Shown here piece by piece: positions 46,076-57,369 of a stretch of DNA of 64,000 nt. The notes beneath the pieces were generated by a model. It had not been told where the DNA came from and did not search any database. It saw nothing but the letters and a program-made list of their open reading frames with translations. This DNA comes from Azorinus chamasolen (taxonomy: Eukaryota > Mollusca > Bivalvia > Cardiida > Solecurtidae), in the NCBI GenBank assembly GCA_963576725.1, contig OY755242.1, positions 9,143,132-9,207,131 on the forward strand, read 5' to 3'. How positions within the stretch are numbered: position 1 is the stretch's first letter; each line of letters begins with the position of its first letter. A program made the position numbers and the translations under genes.

Positions 46076-47949
46076 GTGGGTGTGTGTACCTTTAGTCCGG
46101 AGTATATTTAATTTGTCGCATCAGCTACGGATACCAAATTTGGTGTGTGAGTTCATCTTGGAATGGGGGAGTGTCGCGTACCATTTGAATGTCACTGTGA
46201 CCTTGACCTTGACCTTTGACCTCGATTTTAAAAAAAGCTTATAGCTTACCAGCTACAAAAAGCTTGACTGCCCTATTTTTATGCCCCCAAAGCTAGGCTT
46301 TGGCGGCATATAGTGATCGCACCGTGCGTGTGTGTGTGGGTGGGTGTGTGTGTGTGTGTGTTTGGGTGTGTGTACCTTTAGTCCGGAGTATATTTCCTTT
46401 GTCACATCAGCTACGGATACCAAATTTGGTGTGTGAGTTCATCCTGGGATGGCGGAGTGTCGTGTACCATTTCCAGGTCACTGTGACCTTGACCTTGACC
46501 TTTGACCTCGATTTTAAAAAAAGCTTATACCTTACCATCTACAAAAAGCTTGTCCGGAGTATATCAACTATACCTTACTAGCTAAGGATTCCGACTTTGG
46601 TGTGTGAGTTCATATTGGGATGGAGGAGTGTCGCGTACCATTTTCAGATCACTGTGACCTTGACCTTGACCTTTGACCGATTTTACAAAAAGCTTGTCCA
46701 GAGCATATCTCCTATACCTTACCAGATACTGATTCCAAATTTGGTGTGTGAGATCACCTTGAGAAGGCGGAGTGTCGCGTACCATTTTCAGGTCACTGTG
46801 ACCTTGACCTTTGACCTCGATTTTACAAAAAGCTTATACCTTACCAGCTGCAAAAAGCTTGTCCGGAGTATATCTCTTATACTTTACCAGCTACGGATTC
46901 CAAATTTGGTGTGTGTTCATCTTGGGATGGAGGAATGTCGCGTACCATTTTCAGGTCACTGTGACCTTGACCTTGACCTTCGACCTCGATTTGTCAAAAA
47001 AGGCTGTCAAGAGAATATCTCCTATACCTTACCAGCTATGGATTCCAAATTTGGTATGTGAGTTTATCTTGGGATGGCGGTGTGTCGCGTACCATTTTCA
47101 GGTCACTGTGATCTTGACCTTTGACCTAGATTTTACACAAAGCTTGTCCGGATCATTTCTCCTATACTTTACCAGCTACGGATTCCAAATTTGGTTTGTG
47201 AGTTCATCTTGGGATGGTGGAGAGTCATGTACCATTTTCAGATCACTGACCTTGACCTTTGACCTCAGTCCGGAGCATACCATTTTCAGGTCAATGTGAC
47301 CTTGACCTTGACCTTCGACCTCGATTTTACAAAAAAGGTTGTCAAGAGAATATCTCCTATACCTTACCAGCTACGGATTCCAAATTTGGTGTGTGAGTTT
47401 ATCTTGGGATGGCGGTGTGTCGCGTACCATTTTCAGGTCACTGTGATCTTGACCTTTGACCTAGATTTTACACAAAGCTTGTCCGGAGTATTTCTCCTAT
47501 ACCTTACCAGCTACGGATTCCAAATTTGGTTTGTGAGTTCATCTTGGGATGGCGGAGAGTCATGTACCATTTTCAGATCACTGACCTTGACCTTTGACCT
47601 CAGTCCGGAGCATATCTCCTATACCTTACCAGATACCTTACCAGATGCAAAAATCTTGTCCAGAGCATATCTCCTATACCTTAAACGTTGACAATCAACC
47701 CAGGGTTCTTTTTAATGTTGAGAATGACTTAGGGTCCTTTTTAACTAAGTTTTGACCCTTGGCTCTTTTCTTAGCTATCATAATTGTCAAAGGTTCTGTT
47801 TCTAATGTTAAGAACTGACTCCTGTGTCATTTTTAACAGCATCAAAATTTCATGTAACACCTGCATTACATTGTATTGTTTTTCCGCCAAAATGCATTTC
47901 GGTGTTAAACACTTTGGGGGCATTTGTCACCCGTGACAACTCTCTTGTT
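45993..47949 (+). mobile_element. Family F element (copy F2) with duplicated head
   Basis: Same head, monomers and tail as F1, ending 'gggggcatttgtcacccg...ctctcttgtt'. The head 'atgcccccaaagctaggc' occurs at 45993 and again at 46281. Each is preceded by 'actgccctattttt', so the duplication includes flanking host sequence. Confidence 0.8.
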
Positions 47950-48120
47950 CATGTTCATTTCACCATGGACAATACGTTGATCCCTCAGCATAGCGTGACG
48001 TCTAGAAAAAGGCTGTAGACACAACCACCACTTCCACCACAACCACCACCACCATCACCACCACCACCACCACCTCCACCACTCCCACCTCAACCACCAC
48101 CACCACCACCACCACCATCA
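47950..48120 (+). other. ACC-repeat tract, possible Thr-rich coding remnant
   Basis: From 48018 a run of ACC/TCC codons would read as nearly pure Thr/Ser in one plus-strand frame. After the element I1 the same strand continues with a hydrophobic segment (49719-49843). It may be a microsatellite only. Confidence 0.35.
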
Positions 48121-49718
48121 TTATGTCTCCCCCCATATTTATATGGGGGAGACATATTGTTTTTGTGAGAGTTGTCTGTCTGTCTGTCTGCCTGTCCGTC
48201 TGTCCGTCCATCTGCACTCACCAAAGGGTAGTTGTGTGACTTTTTCTAACTAGTCCCACAAGTAAAATCATTAACCTGGCCATCTCTTGTGACATTAACC
48301 TGGCCATTTCTTGTGACATTAACCTGGCCAGTTGTGGGACATAGGGTTAGGGTTAGGGTTAGCTTCCAGATCATTCTTTTCCAAAGTTAGAGCCAAAAAT
48401 AGTTTTTCTTGTGGGACTAGTCACACAAGAAAAGATCAAAGGAAAAAGTCACACAACTACCCATTTGTTAGCATGTCTGTCCGTCTGTCCGTCTGTCTGT
48501 CCGTCACACTTTTTGTCCAGACGATAACTTCAATATGGCTGATGCCAGTTGATTGAAACTTCATATATGGAAAGAGCATAATGAGAGGAAGTGTCATGCA
48601 CAAGGTCCATAACTCTGGCTTCACTAATATAGGAGTTATTGCCCCTTATAAAAAAAATTCACGCTTTTTTGTCCGGACGACAGCTCCTATATGGCTCATG
48701 CCATTGGAATGCGACTTCATATATGGAAAGATCATGACGAGAGGAAGTGTCATGCACAAGGTCCATAACTCTGACTTCACTAATATTGGAGTTATTGCCC
48801 TTTGTAAAAAAAATCACAATTTTTTGTCCGGACAATAACTTCAATATGCCTGATGCCAGTTGATTGAAACTTCATATATGGAAAGAGCATAATGAAAGGA
48901 AGTGTCATGCAGAAGGTACATAACTCTGGCTTCACTAATATAGGAGTTATTGCCCTTTGTAAAAAAAAATCACACTTTTTTGTCCGGACGGTAACTTCTA
49001 TATGACTCATGCCATTAGATTGAAACTTCATATATGGAAAGATCATAACGAGAGGAAGTGTCATGCACAAGGTCTATATCTCTTGCTTCACTAATATTGG
49101 AGTTATTGCCCTTTGTAAAAAAAATCACAATTTTTTTCCAGATGATTACTCCTATGTGACACATGCCATTGGAGTGAAACTTCATACATGGAACGATCAT
49201 GATAAGAGAAAGTGTCATGCATAAGATCCTTAACTCGAGCTTCAATAAATTTAGAGTTATTGCCCCTTGTACATTTGTTTAATTCTTTCTTGTCGGGACG
49301 ATAACTCCTACATGGCTCTTGCCATCGTATTGAAACTTCATACATGGAAAGAGCATGATGAGAGAAAGTGTCATGAACAAGGGCCATAATTCTGGCTTCA
49401 ATACTTTTTGAGTTATTGCCCTTTGTTACATTTTGTGTCTGATCAATAACTCCTGTTCGACTGATGCTATTGGAATGACATTTTATTTTTGGAAAAAGCA
49501 TGATGAAAGTAAGTGTCATGCACAAGGGCCATAAATCTGGTATCAGTATTTTTGGAGTTATTAGCTGTTATCATTTTCTTCTTGAAAAATGTAGTGTGGA
49601 AAGCGCATAATGAGGAGAAGTATCATTCATCAAGACCATAACATTTTTAGTGATTTCCCTTTACATATTGTTTTTATTAGAGGGGAGACATCCGTTTTTG
49701 TGACAAAAACCTCTAGTT
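48121..49718 (+). mobile_element. Family I element (copy I1)
   Basis: Head hairpin TGTCTCCCCCCATA...TATGGGGGAGACA, a GTCT/GTCC tract broken by a 237-bp foldback, then eight to nine ~150-bp monomers ('cttcatatatggaaagagc', 'ggaagtgtcatgcacaagg', 'gagttattgcccctt'). Tail 'gaggggagacatccg...ctctagtt'. Confidence 0.8.
48226..48462. repeat. 237-bp foldback with telomere-like core (copy 1)
   Basis: Ends GGGTAGTTGTGTGACTTTTT and its inverse AAAAAGTCACACAACTACCC. An inner pair CTAGTCCCACAAG/CTTGTGGGACTAG and three TTAGGG units lie in the middle. Copies at 52045 and 56600 are almost identical. Confidence 0.85.
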
Positions 49719-49843
49719 GTTGCTGCTGTCGCACCATCATTGCGACTTTAGTACACTACATTGGATTTATGACATTTTTGTTGCTTGGACTATTCCTTCT
49801 TTACTGCATCTTCCTTTATATCGGCTCACGTTTGACAAAGTAA
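49719..49843 (+). other. Hydrophobic ORF end (possible membrane anchor remnant)
   Basis: Four Cys, Arg, then about 28 mostly hydrophobic residues ('FMTFLLLGLFLLYCIFLYIG') and 'SRLTK' stop. This is the usual shape of a C-terminal membrane anchor with a short basic tail. The upstream part is lost or lies beyond I1. Confidence 0.35.
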
Positions 49844-49984
49844 GATCGATCCTTTGTAAATCTCATAAAAGCCTTCATCATCATCAGGGCAATGATGTTT
49901 TTCTCCTAGATGGCTTAACACAACGAAACATTTCCCGCACTCTATAAAGCATGGTTTAGAACAAACTGTACATGCGGCATTCAT
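49826..49984 (-). CDS. Small Cys-rich (zinc-ribbon-like) protein, 52 residues
   Basis: ATG 49984 gives 'MNAACTVCSKPCFIECGKCF', then 'HLGEKHHC', with Cys-x2-Cys pairs and His residues suited to zinc binding. It ends at TGA 49826-49828, overlapping the plus-strand hydrophobic frame. Same strand as the ATPase remnant, so it may belong to the second relic. A piggyBac-type C-terminal finger is an alternative I cannot confirm. Confidence 0.35.
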   Translation of the reverse strand: MNAACTVCSKPCFIECGKCFVVLSHLGEKHHCPDDDEGFYEIYKGSILLCQT

Positions 49985-51919
49985 GATGACAGATGAATTG
50001 AATCTTAAGTCCGGTGTTCTTATGGTAGTTCATGCAAAAAGCTCAATGGGTTGAATCCAATCAGAATGTATCAACGATGTTTACATAAATGTGAGAGCAC
50101 TGTAGACTTATTTTACAGTTAAATTGACACATCAAAACTGTCATTCCATAGTTGACGTACAAGCCATTGTCACCAATGGATTCTTGAGACAATTTCAAGC
50201 CAAATGGACACCAACATCATCAAAATCGGTTGAATTTTTAAAAAAAAATAAAATAAAAAAATAATACATAATAAAATGTATGTGAAAAATTTGAACATTG
50301 TTCATGTTATAAGAGAGCCTTAAATTGACTTTAACAATGAATTCTTGAGACAATTTAGGCTGAATTGACACCAACATCATTAAAATCGGTCGAAAACTAA
50401 AGGTGTTCGGGCGGTTTTAAAATTTAGAGTTGAATCGTGCATATTCATGAGCTAAATGACGTCATAGAATTATTTTGAAAAGGCTATAACTAGGTAACGG
50501 TAAGAGATAGGACCTTATATGTATACATTTTCTTGCTCTGCGCGACGAGATCTTTACAATGGTGTATAGTTTTATACAGTTTGAGGAGATTAAATTTTAA
50601 ATTTTAAAAACCGATAAAGGATGATAACTACTCAACCGTATGACAATAGAGATCCTTTTATTCAAATGAAAGGTTAGGATGATATCTATGGTTTGGTACT
50701 GCTTTACCCTGTTCTGTTGCACAAAACGCTCATTCTGATCTATTTCTCTATAGAAACTATAACCGTTTCTATTACTGAACATTTATTAAATATAACCATT
50801 TATTATTTTCTTGGGTAGGACACATTTATTGTCAAAGGAAATTTTATAACATAGTTCGATCTTCAAAAACCACCTGTCTATAAATTGCAAAATTTTGGTG
50901 CAAATTTATATCAATTTTGTGTATTTTTACCTGTTAATACATCGTTTAGCCTGGGGCCATGTTTACAAAAAAGCCATTCAAAAACAAATTTGGTAAATAC
51001 TGTCTTGATGAATGTTCATGGCGGTTTTCCATTTTGTCTTAAGTCAACAGCGTAGAGGTTGGACACAATAGTGGCTGGTTTTGTTGATCTTTCATTATGT
51101 CTTAAATCAACAGTGAGTTTGTTAACATCGAGCCAATGTCATTTAGACCATTGTGTACTTTCCTTTGTGTCTTAAAAGTACAAAAATGAGTCATGCAGGA
51201 AACACCACATACAGAACAAACAGTTGCCAGAACAGCAACACAAGGAAACAGCAAATGTACATAAATATAAAAACAACAAGAGACGCACAAAGACAAAACA
51301 AACATACAATAGGAGGAAGATGGAAGTACCGCCTTGGAACGGTCAGTGACAAAAGTCACTGGGGGGGTTAAACCGGTTTATGGGCGCCCAACCTCACACT
51401 TATTCCATCCCCACCCTAAAAGACAAACAGTGTAAATAAACGTAATCAACCGTGTTGGAGGTAGTAACAATACCGTCACGGCATTATTGATCTTTCATTG
51501 TATCTTAAATCAACAGTGTAATGGGGTTGATAACACAGGGACAGTGGCATTCAGATAGTATTGACTTGTCATTAAACTGTTCTTAAATCAACAGTGCACT
51601 GGGTTTGTTTATATAGGAACATTGCTATTTAGACCTTATTAAGTTTGCTTTGTGTGTTAAATCAACAGTGTGGTATTGGTAATAATACCTTCCAGGACAT
51701 ATTGGTTTTCCTTTGTCCATTGAGTAAACAGATATTTGAATAGGGTGGTGCAATGATGGTGAAATACTCTAGCTAAAAATATCTATGATGACATTTTAAA
51801 AATAGTTACACCTGCAGCGCCTTCTACTTGCGCATGCGCAAGTAGCGCCCTGTACATAAGAAATAAGATCTTTGAGCGTTGGACGTCAAGGCGTATACAT
51901 GGTAGAACTAGGTACCTTA
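49985..51919. other. Repeat-bearing stretch without a supported gene
   Basis: 'attcttgagacaatttcaag...gacaccaacatcat' recurs near 50189 and 50342. 'tcttaaatcaacagtg' recurs about five times between 51040 and 51670. A candidate short interspersed element lies at 51240-51420 ('gtaccgccttggaacggtc', 'gtttatgggcgcccaacc'). Confidence 0.45.
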
Positions 51920-51970
51920 TTATGTCTCCCCCCATATTTATATCGGGGAGACATATTGTTTTCGTGAGAG

Positions 51971-52014
<44 letters not shown>

Positions 52015-53524
52015 CCGTCTGTCTGTCCGTCCGCACTCACGAAAGGGTAGTTGTGTGACTTTTTTTAACTAGTCCCACAAGTAAAATCATTAACCTGGCC
52101 ATCTCTTGTGACATTAACCTGGCCATTTCTTGTGACATTAACCTGGCCAGTTGTGGGACATAGGGTTAGGGTTAGGGTTAGCTTCCAGATCATTCTTTTC
52201 CAAAGTTAGAGCCAAAAATAGTTTTTCTTGTGGGACTAGTCACACAAGAAAAGATCAAAGGAAAAAGTCACACAACTACCCATCCGTTAGCATGTCCGTC
52301 TGTCTGTCCGTCACACTTTTTGTCCGGACGATAACTTCAATATGCCTGATGCCAGTTGATTGAAACTTCATATATGGAAAGAGCATAATGAGAGGAAGTG
52401 TCATGCACAAGGTCCATAACTCTGGCTTCAATAATATAAGAGTTATTGCCCCTTGTAAAAAAATTCACACTTTTTTGTCCGGACGATAACTTCAATATGC
52501 CTGATGCCAGTTGATTGAAACTTCATATATGGAAAGATCATAATGAGAGGAAGTGTCATGCACAAGGTCCATAACTCTGACTTCACTAATATAGGAGTTA
52601 TTGCCCCTTGTAAAAAAATGCACACTTTTTTGTCCGGACGATAACTCCTGTATGGCTCATGCCATTTTATTGAAACTTCATATATGGAAAGATCATGACG
52701 AGAGGAAGTGTCATACACAAGGTCCATAACTCTGGCTTCATTAATAATAGAGTTATTGCCCTTGTAATTTTTTCAACAATTTTTTTGTCCGGGCGATAAC
52801 TCCTATATGGCTTGTGCCATTGGATTGAAACTTCATACATGGAAAGATTATGATAAGGGAAAGTGTCATGCTCAAGGTCCATAACTCTGGCTTCACTAAT
52901 ATTGGAGTGATTGCCCTTTGTAAAAAAACCCACAATTTTTTGTTAGGATGACAACTCCTATATGGCACATGCCATTGAAGTGAAACTTCATACATGGATT
53001 GATCATGATAAGAGAAAGTGTCATGCATAATGTCCTTAACTCTGGATTCAATAAATTGAGAGTTATTGCCCCTTGTACATTTGTTTAATGCTTTCTTGTC
53101 CGGACGATAACTCCTACATGGCTCTTGCCATTGTATTGAAACTTTATACATGGAAAGAGCATGATGAGAGAAAGTGTCATGAACAAAGGCCATAATTCTG
53201 GCTTCAATACTTTTGGAGTTATTGCCCTTTGTTACATTTTTTGGCTGATTAATAACTCCTGTTCGACTGATGCTATTGGAATGACATTTCATTTATGGAA
53301 AGAGCATGATGAAAGTAAGCGTCATGCCCAAGGGCAATAACTCTGGTATCAATATTTTTGAAGTTGTTAGCTGTTATCATTTTCTTCTTGAAAAATGTGG
53401 TGTGGAAAGTGCATAATGAGGGGAAGTATCAATCATCAAGTCCATAACATTTTTAGTTATTTCCCTTTACATATTGTTTTTATTAGAGGGGAGACATCAG
53501 TTTTTGTGACAAAAACCTCTAGTT
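51920..53524 (+). mobile_element. Family I element (copy I2)
   Basis: Near-identical to I1 through head, foldback, monomers and tail (CTCTAGTT). Flanks differ, so it is a separate insertion or old duplication, not an assembly repeat of I1. Confidence 0.8.
52045..52281. repeat. 237-bp foldback with telomere-like core (copy 2)
   Basis: Same ends and TTAGGG core as copy 1, inside the leader of I2. Confidence 0.85.
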
Positions 53525-53670
53525 TATTTATTTATTTAATTGTAGTCATACTACTTATAGTAGTATTAATAGTGTTGTTGTAGTTATCATTATTATGTTT
53601 ATAGTAGTATTACTAGTGTTGTTATCATCATCAGTAGTGGAAATAGTAGTAGTAGTTATTATTATTATCT
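53525..53670. repeat. AT-rich TAG/TTA microsatellite
   Basis: Irregular runs of TAGTAG, TTATTA and ATT; no other content. Confidence 0.6.
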
Positions 53671-53817
53671 GGTAGGGAGGACCTGACCCTCAATGCCCAC
53701 GACAACATACCAGAGGGTATACAAGTCAGTTCTGTATACCGTGTAGCTCCAGATCTTTCTCAATTTAAATCTCATGTGACGATATACATGACCAACTGCT
53801 ATCGCGAATACCCTTGA
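53671..53817 (+). pseudogene. C-terminal coding fragment, unknown protein
   Basis: A 48-codon frame reading 'EDLTLNAHDNIPEGIQVSS' onward to TGA 53815-53817. It looks coding (balanced residues, no repeat) but has no start. A TATAAATA-like box follows near 53860. It may be another piece of the 42.7-53.8-kb relic. Confidence 0.3.
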
Positions 53818-53929
53818 CAAACCACAGTATCCTTATATGCAAATGAGGTTACTATAAATAGAAACAAAATGGCCACGATTACGCATGATTACGTCATCTT
53901 TGTTTGCCTCCAAAGAGACATATATACTA

Positions 53930-54261
53930 CTCATCTGTCTGTCTCGTAACCCTTATCCATATGTCTGTCTCAAAACCCTTATCCATCTGTCTGTCTCTTA
54001 ACCCTTATCCATCTGTCTGTCTCATAACCCTTATCCATCTGTCTGTCTCTTAATCGGTATCCATCTGTCTGTCTCTTAATTCTTATCCATCTGTTTGTCT
54101 CTTAACCCTTATCCATCTGTCTGTATCTTAACCCTTATCCACCTGTCTGTCTCTTAACCCTTATCCATCTGTCTGTCTCTTAACCCTTATCCATCTATCT
54201 GTCTCTTAACCATTATCCATCTGTCTGTCTGTCTGTCTGTCTCTGTCTGTCTGTCTGTCTG

Positions 54262-54311
<50 letters not shown>

Positions 54312-54490
54312 TAACCCATATCCACCTGTCTCTTAACCCATATCCATCTGTCTGTCTCTTAACCCTTATTCACCAGTCTTTCTCTTAACCCTTACCCATC
54401 TTTCTGTCTCTTAATCCTTATCCATCTGTCTCTTAACCCATATCCATCTGTCTGTCTCTTAACCCTTATCCATTTGTCTGTCTGTATGTT
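53930..54490 (+). repeat. 26-bp minisatellite with CTGT expansion
   Basis: About 20 units of 'ttatccatctgtctgtctct' plus 'taaccc'. The centre is expanded to pure CTGT (54210-54310). Confidence 0.85.
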
Positions 54491-54664
54491 AGTCTTCTAG
54501 GTTCAGGCATTTTCCCCATTATGCAGACCAAAACAAATCAGACATACAATATGATAATCAAATTCTGCAGATCATGATTTAAACATGCCATCATATATTG
54601 ACATCATGAGATGAATGAGCCAGACATAATACAAGTCTGACAGTTCAGGTGTGGATGCTACTTT

Positions 54665-54900
54665 TACCCATTACCTCATAAGCTATATTTAGACCCAACC
54701 TCTTGGAATAAATCCAGGGAAAAGGAGCACTTACTAGAGAAAAGGAAAACTTGGAATAGTATTATATTGAAACCATTGTGATAAATTGAGCATTTGCTCC
54801 TCTGGAGCTAAATGCTCTATTTATCACAGTGGTTTCAAAAGGAGACTTTTACAGAGACATCAAAAGGTGTCAATATTAGGGAGTGGGCTAAAACAGTTTC
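54665..54900. repeat. Small palindromic element (family L)
   Basis: 'gaaaccattgtgataaattg' and its inverse 'atttatcacagtggtttc' enclose 'agcatttgctcctc...aatgct'. Related copies lie near 27105, 35860 (reverse) and 62085. Confidence 0.65.
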
Positions 54901-55079
54901 CACCTGTTTCTAATAAAGTTTTACATTAACTTTGGAATATGCTAGTTTAAAGAAAAGAAAAGAAACAGAAATTATCACGATGGTTTGAAAGTACAAATTC
55001 TAAAAGTTTCCCTCTCTAGTTAATGCTCCTGCCGAAATTTTTGTTTACACCAATTCTGCAGACATTTCCATTTCATTTT

Positions 55080-55295
55080 AACCCTTTCCCAGTTCTATGT
55101 CTGTCTAAAATTTCAATGCAAATAAAATATTGAAGGTGGAACACTGCAGTCATTTTAGAAAGTAAAGAAACAAATCTGTCAAATTCCATTACCAAGCAGA
55201 GCAGACCCTGATCATACAGCTACTATAGGGGCCATCTGATCTAGGTCTACTCTGCTTAATGTATGAAAACGCGTTTATATGAAGGAAAGGGTTAA
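55080..55295. repeat. Small palindromic element (family M)
   Basis: Starts 'taaccctttcccag', has the palindrome 'agcagagcagaccctg...taggtctactctgct', and ends 'aggaaagggttaaag'. Confidence 0.65.
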
Positions 55296-55432
55296 AGACA
55301 TGGTCTGAGTGTTAGACAGTTTTTTCATCCTGATGCATCTTCTAGTTAATCATCTAGATTCAGACCTTGTAAAGGTTACCACAGGTTTACCGACTGTGTG
55401 TTAAAAATTAACAAACTTTTTCTATTGTGCAG

Positions 55433-55506
55433 GAGATGCTTGCAGCAAGACTGATGCACTTTGCAATTGTTCCCCTGATTGCCATGGCAGAAGATATAGA
55501 AAAGGA
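55433..55506 (+). CDS. Kinase gene, exon d (helix C region)
   Basis: Bounded by TTCTATTGTGCAG and GTGAGT. 74 bases give 24 residues ('EMLAARLMHFAIVPLIAMAE...') plus two bases. 'E-x-x-x-A-x-L-x-H-x-x-I-V-P-L' matches kinase helix C and the following strand; its first Glu could pair with the exon c Lys. Exon c ends on a codon boundary and this exon starts on one. Later kinase exons must lie downstream of the window or be missing. Confidence 0.72.
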
Positions 55507-55644
55507 GTGAGTGTTTCTCATTGCTTTCACCACTGACTGAAAGTAACTGCTTACTTGCAGACAGTCGTTTTAAGCTCCACTTTTTCCAAAAGTGGAGCTA
55601 TTGTCATGACCCTCTCATTGACATCGGCGTTAGTTAACCTTTTT

Positions 55645-56010
55645 AGCTCACCAGAGAACAAAGTGCTCAGGGTGAGCTATTGTGATCGCCTGATATACGT
55701 CCTCCGTTGGCGTGCGACGTCCGTCGGTCGCCATCTTTCTTCAACAATTTGAACCTTTAAAAATCTTCTCCTCTGAATCTACCGGGTTCTCAGCTTTTAT
55801 CTTTGGCACATAGCATCATATTTAGGTCTCTACAAAAGTTATATAAATTATGCCCCTGAGGTCAAAATTGGCCCTGCCCCAAGGATGGCCAGTTTTCAAT
55901 AGAAACATATAGTGAAAACTTTGAAAATCTTCTCCTCTGAGACTGCAATGTTCTCATCTTTCATATTTTGCACATAGCATCATGTTCAGGTACTCTACAA
56001 AAGTTATATA
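55645..56010 (+). mobile_element. Family A element, 3'-truncated
   Basis: Head AGCTCACCAGAGAACAAAGTGC, a leader and nearly two monomers, then it stops within 'gttatata' with no tail. Confidence 0.75.
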
Positions 56011-56254
56011 CAAGGGTTGTCACAAAATAGCTTGACAAACGTTACAATTTGAAAACTATTATTGCGATTTCAATACATGTTGAGACCGGATTCACTTGAT
56101 ACATGGCATTAATGTTAATCAGGGGTAGTAGATGTGCAAGACCTTTGGCCTTGAAATTGGAAAAATCCGGTGTAATTCTGCAAATCTGGTTTGGTTTGGC
56201 TTTGTGATCAAGGCTGCCATTTGGGTTATTCATCACCTTTAGTGATAGTTCTAG

Positions 56255-56490
56255 TTTTGTACTGTTTTAGGACATCCACGGATAGTACAATTTATTCTGT
56301 ACTGTTTTAGGACATCCACTAAATGTACAGTTTATTTAATTCTGTTTTAGGACAGGTCTGCAAATACATGTAGTGCAATTTATTCTGTATTGTTTGAGGA
56401 CAAGTCTGCAAAAATACGGCGCAAGTTATTATATAATGCTTAAAGGCAAGTCTGCAGACAGACAGTGCGATTTATTCTATATTGTTTAAA
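56255..56490. repeat. Degenerate ~60-bp tandem repeat
   Basis: Units with 'ttattctgtactgtttta', 'ggacaagtctgcaaa' recur four to five times. Confidence 0.5.
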
Positions 56491-56561
56491 CCTTTAATAC
56501 TTAAATATTCATGTAAGAAATAATGACTCATAAATATTAATTAGATTTAATTGTTTTGGGT

Positions 56562-57180
56562 TTGTCCGTCCGTCCGTCCGTCAATCCGCACTCACGAAAG
56601 GGTAGTTGTGTGACTTTTTTTAACCAGTCCCACAAGTAAAATCATTAACCTGGCCATCTCTTGTGACATTAACCTGGCCATTTCTTGTGACATTAACCTG
56701 GCCAGTTGTGGGACATAGGGTTAGGGTTAGGGTTAGCTTCCAGATCATTCTTTTCCAAAGTTAGAGCCAAAAATAGTTTTTCTTGTGGGACTAGTCACAC
56801 AAGAAAAGATCAAAGGAAAAAGTCACACAACTACCCATCCGTTAGTATGTCCGTCTGTCCGTCCGTTCGGTTTACTTCCGATGCCATATCTCTGTAACCG
56901 ATTGACAGAATTCATTGTAACTTGACATGAATATATGTTATCACTGGGGCACCGTTCCCATATATTACTTTTCCAGATCACTTTCAGCATTAGGAGTTAT
57001 TGCCCTTTTAATCGCAAAAATGACATATATTTTTTTCTCTCTCGTACCATATCTCTGTAAAGGATCGACAGAATCCAATGAAACTAGACATGAATATTTG
57101 TTATCACTGGGACATGTATTACATTTCCAGATCTCTTGTGGCATTTAGGAGTTATTAACCTTTTATATGCTAAAATGATT
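56562..57180 (+). mobile_element. Family E element carrying the 237-bp foldback
   Basis: A GTCC tract, the foldback (56600-56836), a second GTCC tract, then E units ('catatctctgtaaccg', 'gaatatatgttatcactggg', 'ttaggagttattgccc'). The right end grades into a family H-like tail ('ggacatgctacagtagcatg', near 57240). Confidence 0.65.
56600..56836. repeat. 237-bp foldback with telomere-like core (copy 3)
   Basis: Same sequence as copies 1 and 2 but placed in the leader of a different family. Confidence 0.85.
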
Positions 57181-57369
57181 TTTTAACTAAAATTCTGATT
57201 GCAGGATCCTTTTCAAATTTCACTACAATGTTTATCTGGACATGCTACAGTAGCATGGGTGTGTCCTGGGTGTTTCTTCTCAATTTCAATTGTTAAAAAA
57301 AACTAATGACCCGTTTAATTGACTGATTATCAGATATTCATACATAGAGCTGGAATTATTTCTAAACAC

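Noticed and set aside
48002..48217. Val-rich minus-strand frame
   Set aside because: Reverse translation of the ACC microsatellite and the GTCT tract.
48340..48365. True chromosome end (telomere)
   Set aside because: Only three TTAGGG units, repeated in three internal foldbacks, with genic sequence on both sides.
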